A stretch of DNA of 52,067 nucleotides from a virus, in IMG/VR virus record IMGVR_UViG_3300037808_002201, positions 1-52,067 of that record, one strand, 5' to 3'. A model generated the notes under the pieces. The model saw nothing but the letters and a program-made list of their open reading frames with translations. It searched no databases and was not told where the DNA came from. Shown here piece after piece: positions 17,201 to 25,370 of this stretch; the first letter of the stretch is position 1; every line of letters begins with the position of its first letter. Made by a program: the position numbers and the translations under genes.

Positions 17201-20200
17201 TATCAAATAATGATGCTGATTCAATTACTGCAGATAAATCAATTGAAGAATTAAATCCAATTATCATTCTTTGATTATTAAAAGTAGATAGGCTATCAAT
17301 CGTATCAGCAAGAGAGCAATAACAGTTTTTGCTTGGATTATGCCTGTCGAAGTCGGGGATTGCTAGCCTTTTAATATCATCTTCTACTACTGGAATTTGA
17401 ATTATATTTCCCAATGAATCTTTCGCTGGGTCTAGTGAAAATAATAATGCCAAAATCTTATTTTTATCACCAATCGATATTAGACCTGGACTGCAAAATT
17501 TATCTTCAATATTATCACCTGGGGCGCTAAAGCTACTAACCTTAAAGTCAATAGAGAAGTCAGATTTGTTAAACCTATTTAATTGACCATATTCTTTGGT
17601 CAACCCAAAAGCTCCAACCGCCTCCTCCTTGCCAAGGGCTCTGTGGTTAAATATCGATATTGAGTCACCAGAATCATCAGTGCCTCCGATCGCATCATTT
17701 GAGCTGAATATTTTATATCCGTTTTCAGAGTCAAAGACTGATATTTTTTTATTATAAAAATGTTTTTCATTATCTAGATTATCTATAGTTATGGATAAAG
17801 ATGCGTCATTGCATAGGCCTCCCCAAAATGGCCGAACCCAAGCCGATGCAGTACCCTCCTCTATTGAGAGGTTCGAGCTGGATGGAATATCTAGAGTCGT
17901 ATTATCATCAAAATTCAATCCAGAATCAAACCTTCCTCTTAAAAAATTTAAGTTCCCACTATAATTGTAGCTCTTATGATCAAGAGCATCCCTTCCAAGA
18001 ATCCAGCTGCCGAAGAATGATTCATTTATTTCAGGATCGATTCCCGTAAAAGCCTCCCCAAGCCCTTTGAACGCAGGGATTGTTGGGCCAGAAGTAAACG
18101 CAGATATAGTACCCTTTAATGCTGACCTATAAACTTCTCGATCAACATTAAGGGACAGATTCTTAAAAAATGATATATCAGTTAACCTGCCGAAATTATC
18201 TCTAAGAGCCTCTCTGGATGCTCCATATTTATAAGATACATAATAATCTTGACCCTCAGCTAGTGCGCTAGACCTTGACCAGTCCAATTGATTATCACCA
18301 TACTCATAGCTAATATATAGATCATCTTGAACATATGTATATGTTGTAAATATTTTTCCATATCTATAGTTTGATGCAATCTTGCTGCCGAAGTCGGGGA
18401 TCAGCTTGCTTACAAGCGACAAACTAATGGCATCCCCCTCATTAATCTCTGAATTGCTAGGAATGAGTATTCTAACTTTATCTGCACTAATTTTAACATC
18501 TGCAATTACCGAAACCGCGCAATTCCCTATTGAGAATTGATATCCCTCTGCTTTTACCAAGATTGTTGAAAGCAACTGGTTTGATGCGATAATATTAAAT
18601 ACATTCTCATCACTATCTACTACAACGTCACTATCTGGGTCTATCGAGCCAATATCTGTTCCCGAGCTAACCCCGAGCAAAACTCCTTCATTTGTAAGAG
18701 TTTTCGATACTACGTTTATCTCTATTTTTTTAACCGTATTATTATTGTCGAGCAAAGGTTGATTGTTTTTTTGCCTAATTGCGGAATAAATTAACTTTAT
18801 ATCTTTTTCAAGTATTAATATTTCTAAATTATCATCTTTATTTTTAGAAAATCTTCTTGTTATATTCTTCTTCAGGTCAAGAATATTATCTTCCGACCTC
18901 ATATAGGAAGAATCATAAAGGTTGCCACCGCCCTTTGCCGCACTTACAGCCAGCTCTTCGGGCCCAAGCTCTACATGTCTATTTGATCTTTTTTTATCAT
19001 TTAGATTTTCGCCAAGTATATCAGATAATTTATAAACTCCTTCAATAGCAAATATTTTATTTGGCATTGCAACAGTATAATCTTCTAAGATACGAAGCGT
19101 ATCAACTTCTAAGTTATTATTATTAAAAGTTTTTTCACTCAAAGTGCAGAGCGAACTCTCTAAGTCAAGCAGCTGAATAAAGTCTTTGTCAAACTTTATA
19201 TCTCTATATACCGTGCCCATATCGCTGGCGCTATCTGATGGACGACCTTTTTTTGAAACTTCTTTTATGTCCAATATATTCTTGTATTTAGAATCTATTT
19301 TTCCACAAGAATAACTTGCGGAGCCAATATCATCAATGGTTTTTTTAGAGCCAACTGCTACATAAATTATTCCCAAACCATAATTTACAGAATAATCTCC
19401 AACTCTTCTTAATTTCGAAATATTTTGATCCAAACTAAATTCTTCGGAAAAGAACCTTTCTCTTATAAAGGTTTTTGTATCAGGAAGAACAAGAGAGGAG
19501 TTTATATAGGAGCCGGTGGAATCCGATGATCTACTTAAAATATTTGAGTTATTTAGCTTAATTGAAAAGCCTTTTGTTCCAATAATTATATCTGCGCCCC
19601 TTATTGGTAAAATTGCACTAGAGCTAATTCCAATCGAATTAACTAGGCCCTCGCCATCCGGTTCTCCAAAAAATTTTATTTGAGTATCCTGAGCTAATGT
19701 TTCACTTTGAATAAAATAATCTAATGAATTTAAGTCAATTAACTCAGAAGGAATGCCGGGAGAGAAGTATATGGCGTTATTTGATAATCTAGATGTAATT
19801 TTGGCAGAAAAAACTGGACATATAAAACTGGAATATGCAGAAAGTAATTCGGGACCAGCCCTTAAAAAGTTTGCCGCTTCCGAGTTTGATTCCAATACTT
19901 TTGGAGCAGATACTCCAGAGAAATAAATTTCTGAATCAGAAAAATATGTTGCAGGATATATTTCTCCCGTTGTCTGATTATATATTCTATATACCTTAGT
20001 AATCGGTGTATTTTTTACCTTTATTGAAAATGAAGATGTATAATTGTTCTCAACGTGCTCATTGGTCGACTCTATGTGTAGTAAGCTTTCAAAATCAGAG
20101 CCTTCTACAAATACTTTCTCGTACTTGAAATTAATCTTTATCTTTCTATCGCTGAACTCTCTTGTTCTGCCTGGGTATATATCATTATTATCGACATAAT

Positions 20201-21563
20201 AATCAATATTATTTTCAAAAATATTCTTATAACTATACTTTGCCTTTATATTTTTTCTTCCAGTTCCAAGTTTATTATTATCTACGCCATAAACATGGAC
20301 CTCACCAGTACTATAGTTTATTGAATACTCTCCTGGGTTCGATGGTAATCGCGAGCTATTAAATCTCAGCTCCTTACTAAGTTCATTCAGGTTATCTTCG
20401 TTGCTAAAAAATGAAACTCCAGATATTTCAGGTACTAATCCAGATGCATTAATTATTGGGGCATGGTCTAGAAAAAATCTTGTTGAGTTTGGAGGTAATG
20501 ATTCTCCGCTGATGTATTCTTCAGAAAATGCCTCAATAGAATCTCTTGATATTAATTCACCAAGATCTTTACATATATATGAGGCTATGATTGTATCATC
20601 TTTTTTCGGCCTAGATAAATTTCCAAACTCAGACAATAATATTTGATTTGGCTCCAAGAAGTAAGCATCTAAAGAGTTATCTGGATCATACTTGCTATTA
20701 AGAATTGAGTATTTATGCTTTTTTATGTCATAAGTACTTCCAATATTGCCATCGCAATCCTCTACTTCCCCATTTCTTATGACTCTCAAGCTAATAAGCT
20801 GAATAATATTGCTTTTGGAGAATGAAATTAAAAAATCGTCTACACCATTTTCCTCTGAGTTTAAGGATATTTCCTCATCAATTACAATGCGCTGGTTTAA
20901 AGCTACGGGGTGATTTGGCATTTTATTTTGAGCGCTAATAATGCTATTATCATTTAAATCAATAGTTTTATATAAAAGAAGATCTCCTGGAGGATTTGAG
21001 GCTACCCGGCTAAGCTCAAACGCTCCTTCGTTCGCAAGCCTATCATAAGCTCCAGACCCCCTGGTTCTTAACTCGCCTTCTGTATCTAAAGATATATAGT
21101 TATCACTAAGAACTTCTCCAATATGCTTTTGCGCTCGAAATAATTCTTCAGATTGAACATCGATTGTCTTTTTAATCAATGTATTATCAAGGTCATATAC
21201 ATTTGGAATATTTCTATATATATTATCCCTAATTGGATTCGCTTCTTCTGACCCTACAAAGAATATCTCTCTTGAGTCTTCATCATTAACAAGTGTCTCA
21301 CCAATCTCGCTTATAAATGGTCTCTCGCTTGAGGACAGCATTTTTAGCAAATAAAAGCTATTTGCGACCTGAGGCCTTGTTCTTAGCGTTACAACCTCTT
21401 CGGAAATACTAGCGCCTAATATTTCTAAATTATTTATGTTTCCACTCAGTGACTCTATCTCAAAGTTTTCTTTTGAAATATTTTCAATTAATTTAGAGGA
21501 AAATACAATGCTTAACTCCGTACTAGAGGGAACAAAGAAGCTGACTGGTCTTAATAATGCCAT
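11202..21563 (-). CDS. 3453-residue baseplate/fibre protein: tail-protein-I-like N-terminus plus LamG-like domains
   Basis: The largest gene here. Residues about 110-190 (NIYRNIPNVYDLDNTLIKK, then helices, then GAYDRLANEGAFEL) resemble P2 gpI-type wedge proteins, which normally follow baseplate J as this gene does. Beta-rich modules follow, with recurring DYSVNYGLGIIYV / EYSINYSTGEVHV units and a TTGEIY module near residue 525 that is also in the J-like protein. LamG/concanavalin-like sandwiches are suggested near 1185-1400, 2335-2445 and 3050-3330 (WHRICCTYKTN, MMRLFVDGEESG). A tetrapeptide DGY repeat lies at 2305-2332. Cys-rich spots include NCYCS and NCEDNSSCNSEYRYC. The start ATG has AGGAT upstream and lies 3 bases after the J gene. 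Probably a wedge-anchored fibre that binds host glycan; the receptor role is inferred. Confidence 0.8.
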   Translation of the reverse strand: MALLRPVSFFVPSSTELSIVFSSKLIENISKENFEIESLSGNINNLEILGASISEEVVTLRTRPQVANSFYLLKMLSSSERPFISEIGETLVNDEDSREIFFVGSEEANPIRDNIYRNIPNVYDLDNTLIKKTIDVQSEELFRAQKHIGEVLSDNYISLDTEGELRTRGSGAYDRLANEGAFELSRVASNPPGDLLLYKTIDLNDNSIISAQNKMPNHPVALNQRIVIDEEISLNSEENGVDDFLISFSKSNIIQLISLRVIRNGEVEDCDGNIGSTYDIKKHKYSILNSKYDPDNSLDAYFLEPNQILLSEFGNLSRPKKDDTIIASYICKDLGELISRDSIEAFSEEYISGESLPPNSTRFFLDHAPIINASGLVPEISGVSFFSNEDNLNELSKELRFNSSRLPSNPGEYSINYSTGEVHVYGVDNNKLGTGRKNIKAKYSYKNIFENNIDYYVDNNDIYPGRTREFSDRKIKINFKYEKVFVEGSDFESLLHIESTNEHVENNYTSSFSIKVKNTPITKVYRIYNQTTGEIYPATYFSDSEIYFSGVSAPKVLESNSEAANFLRAGPELLSAYSSFICPVFSAKITSRLSNNAIYFSPGIPSELIDLNSLDYFIQSETLAQDTQIKFFGEPDGEGLVNSIGISSSAILPIRGADIIIGTKGFSIKLNNSNILSRSSDSTGSYINSSLVLPDTKTFIRERFFSEEFSLDQNISKLRRVGDYSVNYGLGIIYVAVGSKKTIDDIGSASYSCGKIDSKYKNILDIKEVSKKGRPSDSASDMGTVYRDIKFDKDFIQLLDLESSLCTLSEKTFNNNNLEVDTLRILEDYTVAMPNKIFAIEGVYKLSDILGENLNDKKRSNRHVELGPEELAVSAAKGGGNLYDSSYMRSEDNILDLKKNITRRFSKNKDDNLEILILEKDIKLIYSAIRQKNNQPLLDNNNTVKKIEINVVSKTLTNEGVLLGVSSGTDIGSIDPDSDVVVDSDENVFNIIASNQLLSTILVKAEGYQFSIGNCAVSVIADVKISADKVRILIPSNSEINEGDAISLSLVSKLIPDFGSKIASNYRYGKIFTTYTYVQDDLYISYEYGDNQLDWSRSSALAEGQDYYVSYKYGASREALRDNFGRLTDISFFKNLSLNVDREVYRSALKGTISAFTSGPTIPAFKGLGEAFTGIDPEINESFFGSWILGRDALDHKSYNYSGNLNFLRGRFDSGLNFDDNTTLDIPSSSNLSIEEGTASAWVRPFWGGLCNDASLSITIDNLDNEKHFYNKKISVFDSENGYKIFSSNDAIGGTDDSGDSISIFNHRALGKEEAVGAFGLTKEYGQLNRFNKSDFSIDFKVSSFSAPGDNIEDKFCSPGLISIGDKNKILALLFSLDPAKDSLGNIIQIPVVEDDIKRLAIPDFDRHNPSKNCYCSLADTIDSLSTFNNQRMIIGFNSSIDLSAVIESASLFDNSPSVFRVLDSSGSIYRVVGLVDAAGRQIYNRIIQDPYGFIVDRFPENKSYITSSDSSKLDNYLPTGFISILTQNISIIDNGDNSSSILGHDKRPYIVDFSSDFLQLKITRDPNENIASIFMKSSINGKKKEIKLFYSSLLDAGKFNDLYESMNMDNVDRILSNTEQVDSIGEINEGLFVGTLDRECKSLIQVKNIKSNIHSRFSISDIYIGRSGRNPKKSTFKIHKDDMPNVSSGIPHNHSDTEGVFIGFDELCKSPVSEDSGQWVLKARANNTKEMPIGVSAVIEEKVLRANEIPEYLLPFKTAGFEKYIDVFGIPVFATSAISEEDHYYVASVLAQIIDNNSSGTPGDQLVLDNIVGRGGHIILSKDSGDLSSYNSFIWEDKGYAYGRNIFSNNLGKNTFEQLFQFIIEVGLSYSYPEKFGLEVGSDIASSMNHARDGYFVISPDNYSENAWYYNNNKACSYGCQIKKYFLLGMLSKLNMNLEDYSEEWNIDNYQDLKNIDPKLLEILTEDYIPSIMPNGVYRPIPSNNSYENIYSSVESIYSFSGRIITDGEFSSVEKMLIIDNENCEDNSSCNSEYRYCGRGLLEDHGWRNMVKSEIEAANVISGGSENESLKWNKIGDFKTSESGGVYRMESYRSPNNLGNLITSPISCSESDFNYTVSARVSDIDYSPDLDSVTTFDGMVSGRFSGITPIHFKNKNINIKITLGISSNNSDLLIITDVNSGEILDIIKNEWRDGEFHEYFISKSEYSDVIKFGVDSEIISRLDMNELSTSEPNITSAVKVHVLDAEYIDSSNFHKKNDNTSLDIDFIRYIGLENSNISDNSNIGAVIDTDKKIEFLLKMPSPIFVDGYSDGYLDGYSDGYLDGYSDGYSDGYFEEIISKNGIAEIRFSSDRLRFLMDTGEEDKAGRLSVFKDGKGFLNFRIYSYPKNNAPQMFNIATSIKHFQPGELHHISASWKLNTPYEMDEMHLFIDGLESPNLFKFGGAIPVSVNNKFSDISREVLHNFSVGRIDFSEEIGKGTVVAGQSLFMSEDHSFDDSFIGRSVIISSSIIAPTLIGEELIVSGVSGGSALLASGDKMTPFIFNTSASDIIFSFPPVSGISSSILTDLRSGKFAIYRERDGGETEELGGVLYSVVDGKVKIVEKRTGKNPSYRVNLDTRVIEFIKKDLDTCKYISSIDYSDSNIYIETFGLIYSRIKNQVNLGGSSYRAPKIGRAGDLMVGSENIFSGNSVLFINGSEPTELLDVKIKKIIKDRFIPLYSEIEVVGSRVKVEFDEIVSEEENFGIMSSDSVQIYKKNLGRFIDIEIDSDNIMFNQSNKIVIYGETIDGTNYESFSLRGNGVIKSTKLFKKVDRITGSLYIADENYEICTIKIIETNSITTSDNNGESAEILSYESGAFIFGTHGSSGSIPFELTPGRYTVDYPAYLSVELKAIGKRIHIGTDSNKGNSWGGIIDEFKILSEMLSDARPTDSSSGNHLSITSDFNKTHPSCPDEQTLTLIDFHNPIREQSRRLRSKVFLNSKTNNKFKLTASQREILLEKINNEEEFVYAMSNMGIGRDLARKVFVESHRTSSGPIRNRAIHNYHDSKVNYSRNSVNNNFGSSARFFGGSPYIIDNSKSIFRKDEGTIEFWISPLLGSGRDYEDRYYVDIFSVSKTRIKSTSPTKIILPTTAKEIIGIHLISRKSEMDDFYKKEEIDSIFFDEISRSKITGKLEGGSGVSKDFSTGYTLSPDGRTISTKDALPGSNIDVIVSYIPVESNGNRVSIYKDSKNNLVFSIKSDKKTYSIKSKIAWEKNTWHRICCTYKTNSNQDMMRLFVDGEESGAVTYGEQDISFGDGTVFGQRRGDKHAANNISYKINLSDDFRAISIGSDNIGMQTAMARIDNIRFSREARRFKSDAFGLFFDNNYSSNLNSALPVISDDLTTTLIDFNKEIKKDINLASITDAKNGIFEFDLNIIDSFGKIQSEEVEDLIVELAERLKPAHSNCLVIFPDGKC
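14569..14648 (-). repeat. 12-bp tandem repeat encoding (S/L)DGY tetrapeptides
   Basis: About 6.7 in-frame copies of a 12-base unit (plus-strand form ccatctgagtat, alternating with ccatctaaataa and one ccatctgaatat) encode seven successive DGY-containing tetrapeptides at residues about 2305-2332 of the 3453-residue protein. The alternation of two unit types (SDGY and LDGY) suggests duplication of a 24-base pair of units. The repeat sits immediately before a LamG-like domain and probably acts as a spacer or ligand-binding linker. Such a repeat can change copy number by slippage. Confidence 0.9.
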
Positions 21564-21566
21564 TTT

Positions 21567-24500
21567 TTAATTTATCCTAAAATCTTCTCTTGAAACTCTA
21601 TCAAGCTGAACAATCCCTGGGGATATATACTGATTATCTAGAGCCTTAATAAATGCGCGGCGACCAGTTTCTCCAGACAGACTAAACCTTGATATATTAA
21701 GAGAGTCAACACCTTCGATCGAAGTTGCGACACTAATTATATCTGAATAATCCACCATCGTTCCTAGTTTCTCTGAACTCAATATATTTACTATAGCAGA
21801 TGTTGCATCCTCTATTATCCTTGTTGATTCGGAGGCAAAATCTTCACCTATTATAATCTGACCCTCAACCTCTATTTCTAATTTAAATGCTTCTTTTATC
21901 AAAACATCTGCAGTTATTGGTCTAACAAGCTCTATTGCTCTAGTCGCCTCCAAGATAGAGCTATTTACATTGTACTCAACAGTTATTCTCTCTCCTTCTT
22001 TTGGGGCTACAAAAGAATAGTCTGCCAAATATATATCTCCAGAGCTTGGCTCTGATAATGTTTTTATTGAAATCGTCCCAACTAAGCCGCCCCCTGATGA
22101 CCTAAACCCTGACGGAATAGATATAGACTCAATCCTTGAAAATAAATCTTTTGTGTATATAACATCTGAAGATGGAAAGTAGATATCGTTAAAGCCCTCT
22201 CTATTCGTCATAAATTTAATCATGATATTATCTCCGGGCATTATACTTAGTGACGAATTATTTGGAGTGGAAGGAAGTAAAAATTCAGTATTACTAAGAA
22301 TATCTGAGGAAGAAAAAATTCCTTTACTATATAAATTGTTTTTCAATGATCCCCCAAGAATGTCGAAATCACCCTTCTTACTTCCATTTGAATCGAATAA
22401 TTTTGCACTGTATATTTTTGAAACAAATAAGTCATCAGGAAGCTGGGACATTTCAAGATTATTTGATATCAAGCTGGATAAGAGTATTTTCAAACCAGAA
22501 ATCCCCTCGCTTGCGCCAACCTCCCCTTTGATTACTGTTGATATTTCTCCAAGTACTTTGATCTTTCCTGGGCGCGTAATCCCGTCGACCTCTACTGCTA
22601 ACTGAGCAGGTGAGCCGCCAGCAATCCCTGTTGGCTCTCCCGAGTCATTCGTCAGGAACAATATAGGTTGATAGCCATCTATGTTGGATAAGTTTGATGA
22701 AAAAAGCTGATTAGAACTTTCAGACCCAGACACAGTGAGTTGAGATAGTGAAGTTGAAGATATAACGTTTCTTTCAGAAAACACATAACTAGCATATACA
22801 TTTGAATTAAAAAAGAATAGGTCCTCAACCTTATCGAGAATATCTGCCGATTGTAATATGTCTGGTGATGGAAGAGTTATAGAATTTCCAGAATTTGATC
22901 CATCACCATTTGGAATGTCAAATAACTCTATTCTATTAAAATAAACCTCCACTGTATCTCCAATTATCCCAACGGAATCAGATGGCAGATAAATAACCCT
23001 TGAGCTAAAATGCTCATCACTAGAGTTGGTATTATATACCTCTACTCCATTTGAGTTTTTAATTGAAAATATATTGCTTATTATATCACTATTCTTTGAA
23101 AGCTCAATTCCAATTACGCTTGTAGAGTGACTTACATTGACCATTGATATTTCTGCGCTCTCAATAGTTATTGCGAATACAGAATTTACCCTATCTATAT
23201 CATGAGTCACGCTAATCTTCGTCTCGGTATTATTATCATTTCGAGTAATTTTTGCAGGCTCCCCTACTATCTTTGAGTTCTTGGACCAATCAACTGCATC
23301 CGAACCCCTCAGACCTTTATCATAATCCAAATCTTCATCGAAAATTTTTCTCCAAGTATAATCTGCACTCAAGATATCCGTAGATACAGGCATTCTTTTG
23401 CCTGATATGCTAATCTTGCCTTCAAGATTTAAATCTCCAATATTAGACGAATCATTAGGATTAACTATATAAACTTCACCAGTTGTAGTATTAATTATCT
23501 TTGAAACCCTAACAACGGGATAGTGAGACAAATGAATGATATTGTTATTAAAATTATTAACAATTGCTCTTTCATTGTTAATTATAATATCTTGATAAAT
23601 ACTTGATATATCTTCTATATCAGAATATCTGAGTAGTTCGACGCCATTTGAGCTAGCTTTCGATATAACTTCTCCACTTACAATTTTTTTATTTGAAATA
23701 AAGCTTAGTTGATCAAACCCAAAAGGACTTCCTCCGGTTTCTGGATTTAAATCTTTTTCAAGCTTATAATTTCCTCCAATATTGCCGAACTCATCTGTCG
23801 ATTCCGCATATAGCAGGCCAGATTTGCTACCAGTAACGCTTACCATTGAAAATACTGGCTGCATCGGAAGTATTCCGCTCTTAAATGCTATGAGCCTCCT
23901 TTCTTCGGAGGTTCTCTCTATGTCCTGATTCTCTTGGCCCAGTATATGATTATTTCTATCATCAGCCGCGTTACCCGTCCCGGAGAGATCAGCATATATG
24001 AATGACTCAGAGTTGCTTATTATATTTCTTCCAAGCAAATAGGCATCAACCTTTCCGCCAGTGCCAGAATCTATAATTCTATGTGACCCATTATTTGTCT
24101 CTATTGTCTCAGTTCCATCCCTGAGCATTAGCGAATCCCCAGGCTCTATTATTATAGAGTCAGAAATACCCTCTGCCGTTAATATTGCGTTCTTATAGCC
24201 TGCTGATGTTCCGATGTTAGAGCCACTAAATATAGATAATATTCTTGCCCTAAATGATGAATCAACCTCTCTATTGCCGCCCCCAAATGTTGCGACAATA
24301 TTTACAACAGATAAGGCCTCTCCAAGATTCGACGTGTTGATCTGGAACGGAGCAACATTACCAAAGGTTCCGGGCCTAAGGGCTTGTATCGGAATTTCCA
24401 TTGCATAGGCGCTATTTAATCCAGCTAAGTTTAATGACTTTCTAATTCTGTTTGCGGTAGAAGCCAGCTGGCCCTTATCAGATGAGCTTATCGTGAAGTT

Positions 24501-24863
24501 GCCTACCGTCTCAAAGGTTGCACCACTTTTCGAGTTCAATATAGTTCCAGCAGGAATTTGTATATCAGATATAATACTGCTCGTTCCAAAAACTACAATT
24601 CCATTCGCTGAAGTTCCAGTATTTCTAGACAGACCAAAATTTGCCGCAAGTCTATCCAGGTCAGCTCCAGTTGTGGTTGCCAAGGCCTGCCTTTCTGATA
24701 CCTCCATAAGAACATTATAAAGCTGCGATAACTGATCGGCCTGAACATCAACGAATAAATCCCGAGACACCGTCCCTGGTTTGGTATCTAGGTCTGGCTG
24801 AGTGAGCCTTAATCTGTCTATCATTGAAGATACAATCTCACTAAAAGATCTAAAAGATGCCAT
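21567..24863 (-). CDS. Baseplate wedge protein, baseplate J family (T4 gp6/P2 gpJ-like)
   Basis: A 1098-residue baseplate J-type protein, which joins wedges around the hub. The N-terminus is characteristic: FSEIVSSMIDRLRLTQPDLD, TKPGTVSRDLFVDVQADQLS, ATTTGADLDRLAANFGLSR, then VVFGTSSIISDIQIPAGTIL and NVAPFQIN. Residues about 195-235 have the REVDSSFRARI and GTSAGYKNAILTAEGI segments. The conserved C-terminus starts near residue 985 (VLIKEAFKLEIEVEGQIII, SEKLGTMVDYSDII). Typical members are about 300-660 residues; this one has roughly 600 extra residues between the two conserved parts, strand-rich, including a TTGEVY module shared with the next gene. It follows the gp25-like gene with a 9-base gap, the usual W-J order. 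Ribosome site AGGAAAA upstream. Confidence 0.9.
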   Translation of the reverse strand: MASFRSFSEIVSSMIDRLRLTQPDLDTKPGTVSRDLFVDVQADQLSQLYNVLMEVSERQALATTTGADLDRLAANFGLSRNTGTSANGIVVFGTSSIISDIQIPAGTILNSKSGATFETVGNFTISSSDKGQLASTANRIRKSLNLAGLNSAYAMEIPIQALRPGTFGNVAPFQINTSNLGEALSVVNIVATFGGGNREVDSSFRARILSIFSGSNIGTSAGYKNAILTAEGISDSIIIEPGDSLMLRDGTETIETNNGSHRIIDSGTGGKVDAYLLGRNIISNSESFIYADLSGTGNAADDRNNHILGQENQDIERTSEERRLIAFKSGILPMQPVFSMVSVTGSKSGLLYAESTDEFGNIGGNYKLEKDLNPETGGSPFGFDQLSFISNKKIVSGEVISKASSNGVELLRYSDIEDISSIYQDIIINNERAIVNNFNNNIIHLSHYPVVRVSKIINTTTGEVYIVNPNDSSNIGDLNLEGKISISGKRMPVSTDILSADYTWRKIFDEDLDYDKGLRGSDAVDWSKNSKIVGEPAKITRNDNNTETKISVTHDIDRVNSVFAITIESAEISMVNVSHSTSVIGIELSKNSDIISNIFSIKNSNGVEVYNTNSSDEHFSSRVIYLPSDSVGIIGDTVEVYFNRIELFDIPNGDGSNSGNSITLPSPDILQSADILDKVEDLFFFNSNVYASYVFSERNVISSTSLSQLTVSGSESSNQLFSSNLSNIDGYQPILFLTNDSGEPTGIAGGSPAQLAVEVDGITRPGKIKVLGEISTVIKGEVGASEGISGLKILLSSLISNNLEMSQLPDDLFVSKIYSAKLFDSNGSKKGDFDILGGSLKNNLYSKGIFSSSDILSNTEFLLPSTPNNSSLSIMPGDNIMIKFMTNREGFNDIYFPSSDVIYTKDLFSRIESISIPSGFRSSGGGLVGTISIKTLSEPSSGDIYLADYSFVAPKEGERITVEYNVNSSILEATRAIELVRPITADVLIKEAFKLEIEVEGQIIIGEDFASESTRIIEDATSAIVNILSSEKLGTMVDYSDIISVATSIEGVDSLNISRFSLSGETGRRAFIKALDNQYISPGIVQLDRVSREDFRIN

Positions 24864-24872
24864 AATATTTTC

Positions 24873-25304
24873 CTAAATTAACCTTACCGTTATTGATTCA
24901 GATATCTCCGAAAGTTGTTGGGTTATTACTGATATAAAAACATTATATAATCTTGGGTCACTAACATCTCGTTCCACCCTAACCCCCTTTATGCTTAATA
25001 TCATTTCGGATGGTGATAGTATTTGCTTCTGAATTTGAATCTTTTGTAGACCAATAAGCTTTGATATTCCTTCATATACTGTTTGCTCAATTTTAGATTC
25101 CATTAAATCATTATTTATATGATTATCAGAACTTATTATACCAAGCTCACTTCCATATTCCTTATGATACTTAATACTACCTTTTTTAGTTAAAAGCATT
25201 TTTACAATATCCTGCCTTAACTTTGAATTCTTCGTAACCGTCTCCAAAGTACCTTCTTTGGTAAGTTTCAGGTCGCCATTTTTTAGCTTTAAACCAAAAG
25301 ACAT
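24873..25304 (-). CDS. gp25/GPW-like baseplate wedge protein
   Basis: A 143-residue member of the gp25 (P2 gpW) group, the small wedge subunit that starts sheath assembly. It has the short N-terminal strands LKLKNGDLKLTKEGTLETV, then the helix NSKLRQDIVKMLLTKKGSIK, leading to YHKEYGSELG, which corresponds to the family's R-x-P-x-x-x-x-G region. A C-terminal strand-rich half (EMILSIKGVRVERDV) and an ITVRLI end follow. ATG at 25304 with AGGAT 8-10 bases upstream is preferred over the in-frame TTG at 25310. It lies next to the J gene as in P2- and PBSX-type modules. A TATAAATA box lies just upstream. The sequence is divergent, so part of the assignment rests on gene order. Confidence 0.78.
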   Translation of the reverse strand: MSFGLKLKNGDLKLTKEGTLETVTKNSKLRQDIVKMLLTKKGSIKYHKEYGSELGIISSDNHINNDLMESKIEQTVYEGISKLIGLQKIQIQKQILSPSEMILSIKGVRVERDVSDPRLYNVFISVITQQLSEISESITVRLI

Positions 25305-25325
25305 TAACAAAATCCTATTAGCTTT

Positions 25326-25333
25326 TATTTATA
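25326..25333 (-). promoter_or_regulatory. Possible late promoter box TATAAATA
   Basis: On the minus strand TATAAATA lies 22 bases upstream of the gp25-like ATG, in a 66-base gap that otherwise holds no gene. The octamer equals the T4 late promoter core. In such AT-rich DNA an octamer of this kind can occur by chance, and whether this phage uses T4-type late transcription is unknown. Confidence 0.35.
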
Positions 25334-25370
25334 TATTTGGTTAAAAAATAATAGAAAAAACAATAGGAAA

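Noticed and set aside
22222-22605. Plus-strand 127-codon open frame opposite the J-like gene
   Set aside because: Antisense shadow of a gene with clear baseplate J motifs; no ribosome site or motif of its own.
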